Shown here piece by piece: positions 1 through 11,065 of a stretch of DNA of 64,000 nt. Under the pieces are notes generated by a model. The model did no database searches and had not been told where the DNA came from. It saw nothing but the letters and a program-made list of their open reading frames with translations. The first letter of the stretch is position 1. The number at the start of each line of letters is the position of its first letter. The stretch comes from Whalleya microplaca (Eukaryota > Ascomycota > Sordariomycetes > Xylariales > Xylariaceae): positions 186,001-250,000 of the forward strand of contig MU385713.1 in NCBI GenBank assembly GCA_022497155.1, in the 5' to 3' direction. The position numbers and the translations under genes are program-made.

Positions 1-2245
1 CGAGCGACGTGCTCCAGCCGATGGGCAGTCTCCGACGGAGTTCCGCCTCCAGGCGCGAGACCTCCTCGTTCAGCTCGCGGCTGCCGTGGTTCGCGCTGCC
101 CTGCGTGACCGCGTCCATGGTGCTGCACAGGAAGAGGCGGATGGCCTCGTCGACGTGGGACTCGGTCGCCACGGGCGACAGGGTCAGTTTGGCCAGCGCC
201 TCCGTGATGCGCACGATGGCTTCGAGCTGGCGCACTGTGATTGGGATGCTGGAGCGCGTGTTCGCTTCGAGCTCGGAGGCGTGCACTTGTCGCCGGATGG
301 ACACGAAGTGCGAGGAGAGCTTCTCGGCTGCTTCGGGGGAGAGGCGGGGGGCACAACGCCTGGGATGGGGGGTTAGCTTTGCTTTGCTTGGGGGGGTATT
401 TTGGAGAGCAAGGTGGGTCTGTTGGGGTGGGTAAGGGGAAGGGGTGTTAGCTTACGATTTGCAGTAGCTGAGATACCGGCGCATCTTCTCGACGGGGACT
501 TCGCCCTCGACTTGCTCCTCGAGCCCGCGCCCGCCCATATGGATGCCCATGACGTGCTTGGCGATGCGCTCGTCCTTCTCGCGGGTGTGCTCGTCTTTGA
601 CGATGAAGATCATGTCGAAACGGGACAGGATGGTCGTCTGGAAGTCGATGTTTTCGCCCGGCGTCTTCATGTCGTCGTAGCGGCCGAAGATGGGGTTGGC
701 GGCGGCGAGGACGGACGTCCGGGCGTTGAGGATCGTGGTGATGCCTGCCTTGGCGATCGAGATCGTCTGCTGTTCCATGGCTTCGTGGATGGCCACTCGG
801 TCTTCGTCTCGCATCTTGTCGAACTCGTCGATACAGACGACGCCGCCATCCGCCAACACCATGGCACCGCCTTCTAGGTAAAATTCCCGTGTGGAATGAT
901 CGCGTTGGACTGATGCCGTCAGACCAGCTGCCGAGGAACCCTTGCCAGAGGTATAGATGGAGATGGGTGCAGCTTTCTCGACGAACTTCAACAGCTGGGA
1001 TTTCGCCGTACCCGGGTCACCAAGTAGAAGTACATTGATATCACCTCTCAGCTTCATGCCATCTGGCAGAATCTTTTTGGAGCCACCGAGGAGCAGGCAT
1101 AATATGGCCTTCTTGATATCTCGGTTTCCGTAGATTGACGGCGCAATGCAGTCAGCCATGATATTGTAGAGATCAGGCCTTCGGCTAAGCTCCATGAATT
1201 CTTGCTCTTCTTCCTCGGAAAAGAGTGAATGGCCCTTCGCTGTTGAATCCATATCTGTCTGGATACCCACAGCTCGTAAGTATGGTGTTCTGATCGCTAC
1301 TGCGCCACTAGTTGAAGATTTCTTGGAGCCCTTGTTCTGGTAGATGGAGAAGATGCCCATAATGGTGCATCTTGAGCCTGGGACGACCCTGTTCGTGAGA
1401 TATCGATCCGCAGAGATGAGGACATGTCGAGGGAGTTCACCGACTGGGACCTGATCAGGGGCTTCTTGCAGCTTGATAATTTGTTGGTCCACAAACTTGG
1501 ACTTCTCATGGATAACGAAGTATGGATCCATGGGACACTTTTCAGAGGGGTCGTTTGCAGCTCGCTGACGACCACATTGTCTTGGTAGTGTGACACCAGT
1601 GAAGCCGGCTAGGATGGGAACTAGCTGGGTATGCAGACAATTCCGGCATTGGATATGTAATTCGGTGGCTTTCGAGGACATGACGGAGGCTCCGATTACA
1701 ATACCGGGCACTCTGACCAGTCTTGCGATGGTTTCCGAGTCGAGGTTTCGGATGGAAACATCTTCGGCGGTAGAGTGGAGGAGTAGTTGGTGTTCGGGGA
1801 TGACGGCCTTGGGGTCGTGAGGGAAGACAATTCGGTGTGTACATTTCCGCAATGCTCCTTCAAACTGTATGGAATTAGTTTGTTTCTTGTTTGATGTCTT
1901 CTAGTATGATGCGACTCGCCAGTGGAATGATCTCGGCAGGTTCTGTGACCAAGCGATGCGCCAGCTCTTCGTTGTACTTGATCAAATCTGTTATATTCAC
2001 ATCACAGTAGTACTTCTTGAGCAAGGCATTTTCTCGCAATTGATCTCTGGATCATAATTAGTACCCAACCCAATCAAGGAACGAGGGTTGGAGAGTTGCG
2101 CTCACCTGTAGACAAATATGTTGTCATGTCTGAACTGGAGGATGAAGGTGACCAGCTGCTCCTGGACTTGCAGTCTGGTGTCTTCATTGGACCCTGCATG
2201 GGAGGACTGGAAAACAGAAACGGAGTAGACCGATTGGCGATCCAT
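1..2245 (-). CDS. MCM5: MCM5, replicative helicase subunit (partial, C-terminus off the left edge)
   Basis: Subunit of the hexameric MCM2-7 helicase, which licenses origins and unwinds DNA in the nucleus. Exons read on the minus strand: 2245-2106, 2046-1920, 1864-456 and 359-1. The start MDRQSVYS is the first ATG, and every join keeps frame. Visible landmarks are a C4-type zinc finger (CRNC, then RQC and EKC) at about residues 162-199, Walker A GDPGTAKS at about 372-378, Walker [10 protein letters not shown] at about 432-440 and the arginine finger SRFD at about 503-506. About 677 residues are visible; the family usually has about 720, so roughly 45 C-terminal residues are missing at the window edge. 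Intron 2 (1919-1865) only works with a GC donor (CTG|gcgagt), giving [12 protein letters not shown] as in other MCM5 proteins. MBF-like sites lie about 160-200 bp upstream. Family assignment is very secure. Confidence 0.96.
1865..1919 (-). other. GC-AG intron in MCM5
   Basis: This is a 55 nt intron with donor gcgagt and acceptor acag, and an actaat branch-like site close to the acceptor. The only nearby GT (gtcgca, 1914) would bring in a TGA stop, whereas the GC donor joins phase 0 codons and restores the conserved MCM5 peptide. Confidence 0.8.
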
Positions 2246-2405
2246 CTTGTGCACTTGACAAAATGCGAAACAACCTTAGACGTATAGTATAAGTTGAGGT
2301 TGTGGAATGGGTATAGGGGACGTAGTTGTTGACCGCCAACGACGGAGGGGTTGTGAATTTCAATGTGAGTATCAATTTTATTAATCGGGACCTGGACTGC
2401 TGGAC

Positions 2406-2446
2406 TTTCGCGTTAATTGAAACGCGAAATTGAGATAGAGACGCGT
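2406..2446. promoter_or_regulatory. MBF/E2F-type G1-S element (palindrome plus MCB)
   Basis: Two perfectly inverted 9-mers, TTTCGCGTT (2406-2414) and AACGCGAAA (2421-2429), flank a 6 bp spacer. An ACGCGT MluI box follows at 2441-2446. These match the known binding core of the fungal MBF complex (Mbp1/Res with Swi6), which drives MCM genes at G1/S. They sit 161-201 bp upstream of the MCM5 ATG. Binding is inferred from sequence only. Confidence 0.7.
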
Positions 2447-3047
2447 TTTGTACATGTACGTACTCCGTAGCGCGTTGAGAGCTTGCATAAGGTACCAAAC
2501 CCAATCGGGAATGGAAGGTATAGGCATAATGAACCCCTGAAGGCTTCCAAGGTTTCTTGGCAGCGGCCGGGAACGCATGTCAAGTGCTCCGCGGCTGTCA
2601 AAGCTGTTCGGGCTGTCGGGATGTTATCTTGCGTGGTTGCGCGGTCACGTGCGATATATTCAAGTCCGATTATAAATGAATCGCAGGAATTGCTCTTATG
2701 TATATGCACTGACCACCTGCGGGCACTAACGTTATGCGGAAGAGCAACCACCCTCTCCAACCACCCAGCTGCCACCCTGCCGGCCACCTAACACGGCAAG
2801 CTCTCCTGATACGTAGCTTCCATTGCGATACCACATAACACTTACATGTACCACATCCACCCTCTCCATCCATCCTAATACCCGCTAATTCGTAAACTGC
2901 ATTTCTGCATTTACATACTCAACCAAAACCAAACGTCCATATCTACCAATCTCTTAGATCTAGATCTAGGTCACTATACTCACTGTATTCACCATACTCA
3001 ATCTAGCATCATAGTGACATTGTGACTTTCCTCCCGACTAAGAGCTT

Positions 3048-3087
3048 CCAGTCTCCAGTCTCCAGTCTCCAGTATCCAGCCTCCAGC
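3048..3087. repeat. CCAGTCT 7-bp tandem repeat
   Basis: About five head-to-tail copies of a 7-bp unit, the last two diverged (CCAGTAT, CCAGCCT), about 220 bp upstream of the VPS54 start. Confidence 0.85.
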
Positions 3088-3304
3088 TTACATACCTCCT
3101 GCAGCCATTCATCGGTTGCGCTGAGGTGTCAGCAAGCAACTTACACCCGAGCCGCTGGCGTCTTGTTGAGACTGTCAGTTGCCATTTAATAAATATTACC
3201 TAGCTATGTGTTCCCGGTAGCCTCTCGCGAGCCTTGTCAACAAGCCTTTGGGCTTCTCTCGCTTCATCTTGTCTTGTAAGCGCAAGACAATTTGCTAGGC
3301 CACC

Positions 3305-6300
3305 ATGTTCTCCAACCCGGGAGCTCGCAAGTCGGTCGACAGCCTGCCACCACTGTCGCCCATGTCCAAGAACGAATTCGCTTTCCATCGACAAGGCTCC
3401 GTTGCCTCCACACGACGAGATTCCACTGCGAGCTCTATACATTCAATTGGTGGCCACCTTGATACGTCCAGCAGCTGGTCCCAGTCTGTCCACGAGACAG
3501 GCCAAAACGCTATCTCTACGCTGCTCCAACCGCCCATCGTCCGCACCGGCCTGCTCCCACATACCGCTGCTCCCGCTTCGAGTGCACATAAACCGCCCAC
3601 CGCCCGAGACATACCACCCGTCACCTTAACGAACGTACCCCACGTCGATAGCTCCGACTTCACGCCGTATCTGTCCCAAGTGGGCGCTTTGTACGAACAG
3701 CTGAGGCGGGTGAAGGAGAGCGACGATGACGGTAGCGAACACATCTTTCGGCGCAGCAAAGCCGACGAGGTTTTAGATGATAGCCACCTGAGACCAGGCA
3801 GTCGTCCGTCGAGCTCGCGGAAGACGTCAGCAGCCTCGGTTAGGTCCATTTCGCCTTCGCCTATTGGATCCCCCTCAGCGCGTCCTCTACGGCGGCGGAG
3901 ATCCAGTTCCGGCTTCAGTCGAAAGGCAAATCAGGGTCCACCCCCTTTGTCAACCATCCCCAATGTCTATTTCGATGACGATTTCCATCTCGAGAATCCT
4001 CGTACCTTTGACATTGTCAGCGAACGATCCGAGGTAGTTCGACAGGCGCCTAATGCTACAGACGACAAGAACGCTGCCAATGGGAACGCACCGGCTCCGC
4101 GGAAATCCCTTGCTACGAACGCGATCCTACAGGAGAAATTATCGTGGTATATGGACACGATTGAGATGCATCTTATTTCTTCTATTTCGACGGCTTCGAC
4201 GACTTTTTTCACGGCATTGGGATCACTGAGGGAACTACACGCGGAAGCTGCTGATTCCGTGGAAAAAATAAAGACGTTGCGCAAAGAGCTCGAGGTACTG
4301 GATCACGAAATTGCAAATAATGGGTTAGAGATTGTTCAAAAGCAGCGGCGGCGCGAAAACCTCAAGCAACTGAACGATGCTGTTCGGCAACTAAAAGAAA
4401 TTGTGGAATCGGTAGCCACAAGCGAGGCTTTGGTGGATTCTGGAGATCTTGACCCAGCATTGGACAGTATGGACTCGTTGGAGAAGCTGATTGCAGGCAG
4501 ACAGACACCTCATTTTGGCCAGAATATCGGAACCCCTGCGCCTCAACTCCGGGATTTAAGGGACGCTGTTGCGCTTCAAGGGGTTAATAGTGACATCTCT
4601 ACTCTACGATTCCGTGTTGGCAAAGCATACGAGTCTAAGCTCATCAACGTACTACTCGGAGACTTAAGGCATCACGTTGATACGGTCTCAACCCAGGATG
4701 TCCTACTCAGGTGGAGTGACTCTGCCATGCGATCTCGTAACAGGCAAAGCAAAGACCCATCAGCGTTTCCGGCTTATCTGACCAATACCGAGGACCTTCG
4801 CTCACAACTCATGCCGATTTTATACGGATTACACCGCGCAAAGCACATAACTATCGCTATAGCTACCTATCGGGAGATCGTACTGCGCGAAGTCCGAAAT
4901 CTCATCAAACGGCCTCTTCCTACGTCCGCCGATGATGACAACGAGTCTGTCATGTCTTCATCTACTCTAAGTTCAAAACGTTTAACCCAGCAGGAGAAAT
5001 CGTCCATTCTCGCAAGGAATCTTCGAGCACTCGATGAACAGGATGCCGAGGCCCTCTTCGTCAAGATGTACACCGGTGTCACCGAGACGTTACGGAGGCT
5101 GGGAACCCAAGTGAAGGTGCTATTTGATGTTGCGAGTTCAATGGGAGAAGCGCCAGCGCATAGCGCAGGCCCAATATCGCCTAATCCTTTAAAATCGCCG
5201 CCTCTCAATAGTGCCAACCGTGACATTCAAGAAGATATCCATTTGACCATGGATATGGCAAACCTTCTCGGGCAGGCAGTCGATATATCTCACGAAAAGA
5301 TTGTGAAAGTGCTTCGTGTTCGGTCCGACCAGAGCTCTCATTTGCCGCTGGTATGGTTCCTACGATACTTCACCCTCAATCTTTATTTCGCGAACGAGTG
5401 CGAGGCGTTCTCTGGCCGGAGCGGGACATCTTTGAAAAATATGGTTAATTCCCAGATCAAGGACTTCATCCAATCACACGGCGATGCAGAGAAGCAGAAG
5501 CTAGCGCAGGGCATGGAGTCCGACCAATGGAGTGCCAAAGACTTCTCGGACAATGCTACTGTCCTGCTTAATCGCATACTAGAATCCAGCACGAAGGATA
5601 GCGATGCATGGCTACAAGGGAGCAAGATCTGGCTACCATTCTCCGAAGGAGAGAGCAAGACGGAGACTAACGGCAGGCCGAGGTCAGAGTCGAACGGGGT
5701 GACCAAGGACAAACCGCGAACTGCAGTAATAGACTCCGAGACGTTCCTCCTCCCCAACTCGGCGATCCTCTGCCTCGAGGGCATGTCGCACTTCCTGCAC
5801 CTGATCACGGGGATCCCGTCGATGGCGTCGGAGGTGTCCACCTCCCTCATAGCCTACCTGCAGCTGTTCAACTCGCGGTGCACGCAGCTGATCCTGGGCG
5901 CGGGCGCGACGCGCTCCGCCGGGCTGAAGAACATCACGACGCGGCACCTGGCGCTGGCGTCGCAGGCTCTCGCGTTCGTGGCGGCGCTGATCCCGCACGC
6001 GCGCGAGTTCGCCCGGCGCCACGCCGGCTCCGGCCCCGGCGTCAACGGCGCCGCCGTCGCGGCGCTCATGGGCGAGTTCGACAAGGTCCGCAGGCTGTAC
6101 CAGGAGCACCGGAACAGCATCTACGACAAGCTCGTCGAGATCATGAGCGGGCGCGCCGCCGCGCACGCGAAGAGCGTCCGCGCTCTCGATTGGGTCATAG
6201 AGAGGAAGACGGAGGACGGGGCGCCGGCGGTGAATCTCTATGTTGAGACGCTGGTTAAGGAGACGATCACCCTGCATCGCGTGCTCACTAAGCATTTACC

Positions 6301-6709
6301 CGAGGGCACGATTAGGCTTATCATGGCGCCTGTGTTCGCTAGTTATAAGAGCCAGCTTGGCGAGGCGCTGCGGGAGGCTGTGCCGGAGGACGAGACGGCT
6401 GTGAAACGGTGAGTTAGACCATCATAATAACGCTTATGTGTTGTGATGGTTGTGCAGTTAGTGAGTTAGTTGGCTGACACGTGAGATAGAATGGAGGCGG
6501 ATATCGAGTACCTCAAGGCCCGCTTGGGCAAGATAGACGGCTTCGACGACTTCGGAGACCATTTACTCGGCATCGCTAACGCGAAGAAATCCGAGCAGGC
6601 CGCCGCTGCTGCAATGGACGGCAGCAACGACGCGAAAGACGTAAGTGTGCAGGACAGTGGGTCGAGCGAGGAGGCTAAAGAGGAGACGGCGACAGCGGGC
6701 AGCAAATAG
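3305..6709 (+). CDS. VPS54: VPS54-like subunit of the GARP tethering complex
   Basis: GARP (Vps51-52-53-54) tethers endosome-derived vesicles at the trans-Golgi network. Exon 1 is 3305-6408 and exon 2 is 6490-6709; the intron has donor gtgagt, a ggctgac branch site and acceptor atag. It joins CG|A to give K-R-M-E-A-D, for a 1107-residue protein. The start sits in a near-perfect Kozak context (gccaccATG). Residues 1-265 are Ser/Pro/Arg-rich and probably disordered. A helical Vps54 N-terminal region follows from about 275 (KLSWYMDTIEMHL) to 400. The conserved Vps54-like domain begins near 810 (FLLPNSAILCLEGM) and runs to about 1000, and the last exon supplies an acidic, Ala-rich tail. GC rises sharply in the last 900 bp. 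Divergent from MCM5. The family call rests on the N-terminal helical block and the C-terminal domain. Confidence 0.9.
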
Positions 6710-6812
6710 TTGTTGGGAAAGGGGACAGGCGAGCCGTCCGAATTATTTATTATCATTTTGTTTTGTACTATTTGGATTGTTGGCTGTTTGTCTGGCAGCA
6801 AGAGACAAATGC

Positions 6813-6848
6813 AGAGAGAGAGAGAAGGAGAGAGAGAAGGAGAGAGAG
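6813..6848. repeat. (GA)n purine microsatellite, VPS54 3' flank
   Basis: Blocks of AGAGAGAG alternate with GGAG about 100 bp after the VPS54 stop, so it may be transcribed in the 3' UTR. Confidence 0.85.
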
Positions 6849-7017
6849 CAGCAGGTGTTCATAGAAAGGGGGAACCTCGAGTCTCTCCGAGTTAGTGCAA
6901 TGTTGGGACGCTGGCTGTGCTGTGCTACTATTACTACTATATGCTATATGCTATACGATCGATATATATCCCGACAATGTAAACTGTATGACCACTTCAG
7001 TTGTTCGATTGGAAGAT

Positions 7018-7067
7018 GTGAGAGAGTGAGTATGAGAGAGTGAGTGAGTGAGAGAGAGTGAGAGAGG
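7018..7067. repeat. GAGT/GAGA microsatellite
   Basis: Irregular run of GAGAGAGTGAGT units, a second purine-biased tract 170 bp after the first, on the same strand. Confidence 0.8.
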
Positions 7068-10000
7068 TTTTGTGTGAAGTGTGGGTTGTGTCTATTTCTG
7101 CTTTCTGGGAGGAGCAGGCGGACAGGGGCCCCGATACCCGCGCTGTTCTGGAGGCTTTTGCTTTCATTGAAGATTGCATGATGCTGCGATGTCTACCTAA
7201 CCTTAGTGGGTTCAACGAGCAAGGCTGTGTGTGTATTCCTGAGATTGAGGGTTTAGAAGAATATATGTCTCGCGCGTGGACTTCCCTTCCTCACACTAGA
7301 CACGACTATTACTAAGCTATACCACGGCAAGGTCTCTACTACTTATTAGTCATCCCCCACCGGCCCCGCGAGTCTGATGAAAGACAAGCGGCCCGGTGCT
7401 ACTGACCGGAAGTCGATGGTGGGCTGCTAACTGCCGGGTGCACACCGCAGACACCTAACCTCCATCTCTCTCTACTGCTACCTGAGATATTTGTGTTCGC
7501 CCGGGTAGCTGCCTCTTCGTGGGGTGGGAGAGCATAGTGGTGCTCCATATCGAAATAACTAAATGAGTTTCACGGTCACTGCCTGTCTCCACGTTTTCGT
7601 GTAAGTGCTGTGTTACTGATTTGTTCATATATGAGGGAGTACACGATTGACTTTGAGAACGTGTTGTCCTACCTTTGATGTAACAAGTCTAAAGCTTTTT
7701 AGGCACTACTACTATAAAGACGGCAACAAGAAAGATAGATATATAATAAAATGGATTTTTTTTTAAAAATACAAAAAAAGGTTTAAGAAAATAAAATAAA
7801 AAAGACCAAAAGGACGACGCTTCACCCTACATATACACAATATTGCACTTTCTACCTATATATACCCTCTCACTTACATATTATAGCATACCGGCAACCT
7901 ACCTGCCTATCCAACTCATCTACCAGCTAACTACCGAGCGAGATCCAAAATCATCGTTCCGACAGGCTGGATAGGGACATTTTAGAGTTTCCAGTGCGCC
8001 CGCGAAGCTGCATAGCCGTCCCCGGTGCTACGGTAGCGGTAACGACCAGGGGAGATTTTCAACCCGAACTTCATGCCTAGGCAGGCTTGGTCGATTTCGC
8101 GCATGCAGTCTGCCGCTGGCGGAGATCTGTTTGCGGCCACTGCCTGCCCCCCCGGGGCTGATCCTGAAACTTGTGAGACGGGCACAATCCCCGAATCATT
8201 GGGTTAAGTGAGCCGTCGCGCTGCGGGGTGTTGTGGGGTTAGGTATGGTTGAGAATCTGTGTCCTGTACGATGGCACAACGAGGGATGCGGGATACATGT
8301 ACGATGTTGTATGCATGGGTCTTGTGTTCGTAGTTCGCGGTTTGCGGTTTACCGTTCGTGGTTCGCGCTCATGGTGAAGCGGTTCATGTGGGTAGCCGGA
8401 ACCCGAAGATTCGGATGTTAGTCTGCGATACCTGCGGATATACTTGTGGAGAGGGCTTCGCGCGCGCATGCCGACACATAGGCTAACAAAACGGAGACCA
8501 ATACATCCGTAGCGCGGTGAGGAATCGATCCTAACCATATGAGCTTAGCAACACTCCGACGCGCCGTGGTCTTCCTTGACCAGAGCGGCAATAGAAGCGT
8601 CGACGCGCTCCTGAATTGCTCGTCTGGACGTATCGATGCTATTCCATAACCCCCAAATTGAACTAGAGGGCCGTTAGGGGGCTGTCCAACAAATCTATAG
8701 AATTTGCATGCTGCGTACGCAGTTGCGCAATGTTGCAGATCAGCCGTCGTACTAGAGGATCTGCACAGGGTGTCATTGCCCATCCCAAGCAATGTCTCAC
8801 CTGCGTAGCTGCGTAGGTATCCATCTGCCATCCATCGCACAGGGGGATAATAATAAAAAAAGAAGAGGGGTTTCCCGTCTTGGTGCTATAACAAAAACGG
8901 GAAACCAATCTTATTAAGAACAGGGTCTTACCGCTAACCCGGAAAATAAAAAAGGATAGACACCACGATGAGCAACGTTGAGCTGGGGAACAGCAAAAGC
9001 TTGGCGTTCGCGGCTTTATTTGAACCGCATGTCGTCTTGGCGGAATGGAACACAGATGCCACTACATATGTAGTAAAGTAACTCACTTACACGGGTCAAA
9101 ATAACACACGTGTTGCGACCAACATCTCCGTCCGGAGCCTTCCATGTTTTCTATTGATACTGACATACATACGTAGGAACATTATACAGGGACTTTGCCA
9201 GCTGACTGCATCCGGAACCACCGACTGAAACTGCTTCTCCTATATTAAGTTCCCCCCCCGCATTGTGCATGCTTAGAGCGCAATTGGCCGAAGTTTGTGT
9301 TTCTCTGTTGGTTTTCGTTCTATAGGTGCATTTCTCAAATTCCTCCCACAGTAGGTTTCCTTGTGCCCCCAACAATTAAGGGGGAGGCGGACGAGGACGA
9401 TGGCGTAGTCGCACCACGATTACTTACCACACGCCCTCTTGGCGACATTGGACGGGTCGTAGGTTTGTCAGAAGTCCGGGGGGAGCTGAGATTGAAGATG
9501 GTGGGATTACCAACCCGATCCCCAATCAGAGTTCGCCGACTGAGGCTGAGCCCGGACCGCTCCATTAGTGCCATGTAGTTACAACATTTTACGCACGCAA
9601 CTACGATTGCGCCGTAGAGAAACTCGGAATTTGGATCAGTGCTTGATTAAGTTTGTAGGAAATAAGACGAAAAGTTGGAAGAACCAGTTTCAGTTTGTTT
9701 CTTGCCCCAGCTCGCCGTCGTTGGTCCTGTGCCCTCGCACACCATTGAACACAAAGGCCACGCAATGCTGCGGATACCTCATTTTGTCCAGGTGCGCTTA
9801 GACACATGGTCTTGATAAGACAAGGCTCCATTGTGACGAATACACAAAGGATCCAAGGGGAAGACACAAAGAAATAATAGTTACAAAGTGCACGTGTGTC
9901 AAGTCTAGGTTCAAACATAGGAAATGAAGGTCGCTTATCTTTCATGAGGTAGCATGTTTTTTTATTCTTTGTCTATTGAGGCAGGCGCAAGTAGCGGGTA

Positions 10001-10504
10001 AAGACTCGGGGACGAAGTCTGCTAACTAAGGGGTAAAAGGCAGAAAAGCCATCTGAAAAGTATGTCCAAGAATCGAAATTAAACTCTCGAGTGATTAGCG
10101 AGTGTAAGAATAGAAGAAATCGCAATTTGCGTATGTGCAAGAAGGTAAACCGGATTTGCCAGCACAGCCGTCTAGGTCGTGAATATTGTGCAAGCGAGCG
10201 CGACCTGCACCAAGCTTCCTCCTTGTATTTGTATCCCCAAATTAAAGAAAATGTTGCCCCCTTATTCTCTTGCGCCTGCTACCGGGTGTTGCTCTGCTGC
10301 TAAGCACACCCTTTCCTGAAGTCTATGCTGATTGGGATCTGAAAAAAGGCGACACCCTTTCTTTACGAAAGTCTGGGTGTTAAAGAATGGTAAGAAGTAG
10401 ATTGGGTATCGTGAGCACCGTAACCGTAGAGGCTGTCGTATCATCGTCCAACGCCCAGCGCGGTATCTCTTAGAGCAAGATGGGAACATCAAGTTCGCTT
10501 TAGC

Positions 10505-11065
10505 TTATAGCTTGCCAAGCACGTAGTTGCGGGGGAACATCTTTGGTTCGACATCCTGGCGTGTGGATAAATCGGAGGCAGTACCCAGAGTACAGACGAG
10601 GTCAGTCTCCGGAGTCGACACAGTCTGAATGTCGTCGGGGTGGTAATACGCCTTAGCGCAAGGGAACACGGCACATCCGGATATAGCAGACTTGGAATCG
10701 CCCTCAAGGTCTTTAAGAGGAAACATCTCCTTTACGCCATCGTGATCGGCGGCATTGACGATTGCGGAGACATCAAAGTAAGTTAAATCATTCCAGCCCT
10801 GGAAGGTAACCTCCGCAAGCATTCCCGGGGTGTCTTGGGCACCTTCGCTAACAGAGTAGGCGTTTCCGATCCATGAAGTTGGAATATCGATTTTTACTTC
10901 ATCATTTCCCTTAATGTCAAAGGAATCGATTTGTTCATGACCTATACTAGGGGTAAAGACGACTTTTCGCGTTGTGTCATCCTGGTTGATAAAAGTGATC
11001 GAGTTAGCGTGAGCCAAAGTGGCAGCGGCCACACCAAAGGCGGCGATCTGAGAGAAGAAACGCAT
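10505..11065 (-). CDS. Small secreted thaumatin-like / 'DNase1'-annotated fungal protein
   Basis: A single-exon gene for 186 residues. It opens with a clear signal peptide (MRFFSQIAAFGVAAATLAHA, cleavage probably before NSITF). The mature part has the look of a small beta-rich fungal secreted family usually named antigenic thaumatin-like or 'putative DNase1 protein': an N-terminal SITFINQD strand, the block WIGNAYSVSEGA, the block FQGWNDLTYFDVSAIV and Cys pairs near the end (GCAVFPC). The name DNase1 is an annotation convention; I see no nuclease motif and infer no enzymatic activity. A TATA-like TATATAAA lies on the minus strand at 11381-11388. The gene stands alone in a gene-poor region. 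Secretion is well supported; function is unknown. Confidence 0.75.
   Translation of the reverse strand: MRFFSQIAAFGVAAATLAHANSITFINQDDTTRKVVFTPSIGHEQIDSFDIKGNDEVKIDIPTSWIGNAYSVSEGAQDTPGMLAEVTFQGWNDLTYFDVSAIVNAADHDGVKEMFPLKDLEGDSKSAISGCAVFPCAKAYYHPDDIQTVSTPETDLVCTLGTASDLSTRQDVEPKMFPRNYVLGKL

Larger units (their letters stand above)
2246..3304. promoter_or_regulatory. Divergent promoter region between MCM5 and VPS54
   Basis: The 1059 bp between two start codons hold no credible coding sequence. On the MCM5 side is a cluster of ACGCG-core elements (2406-2446). On the VPS54 side are a CCAGTCT tandem repeat and CT-rich stretches typical of fungal core promoters. Confidence 0.7.
6710..10504. other. 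3.8 kb gene-poor interval
   Basis: I see no supported gene here. The interval holds purine-rich microsatellites (6813-6848, 7018-7067), an A-rich stretch around 7740-7805 and a short G/T-rich imperfect repeat near 8326-8366. Reading frames are short and show no recognisable domain, splice pattern or compositional bias of coding DNA. Confidence 0.6.

Noticed and set aside
5684..6295. 203-codon minus-strand frame
   Set aside because: Antisense to the GC-rich 3' part of VPS54; Arg/Ala-rich composition without a domain.
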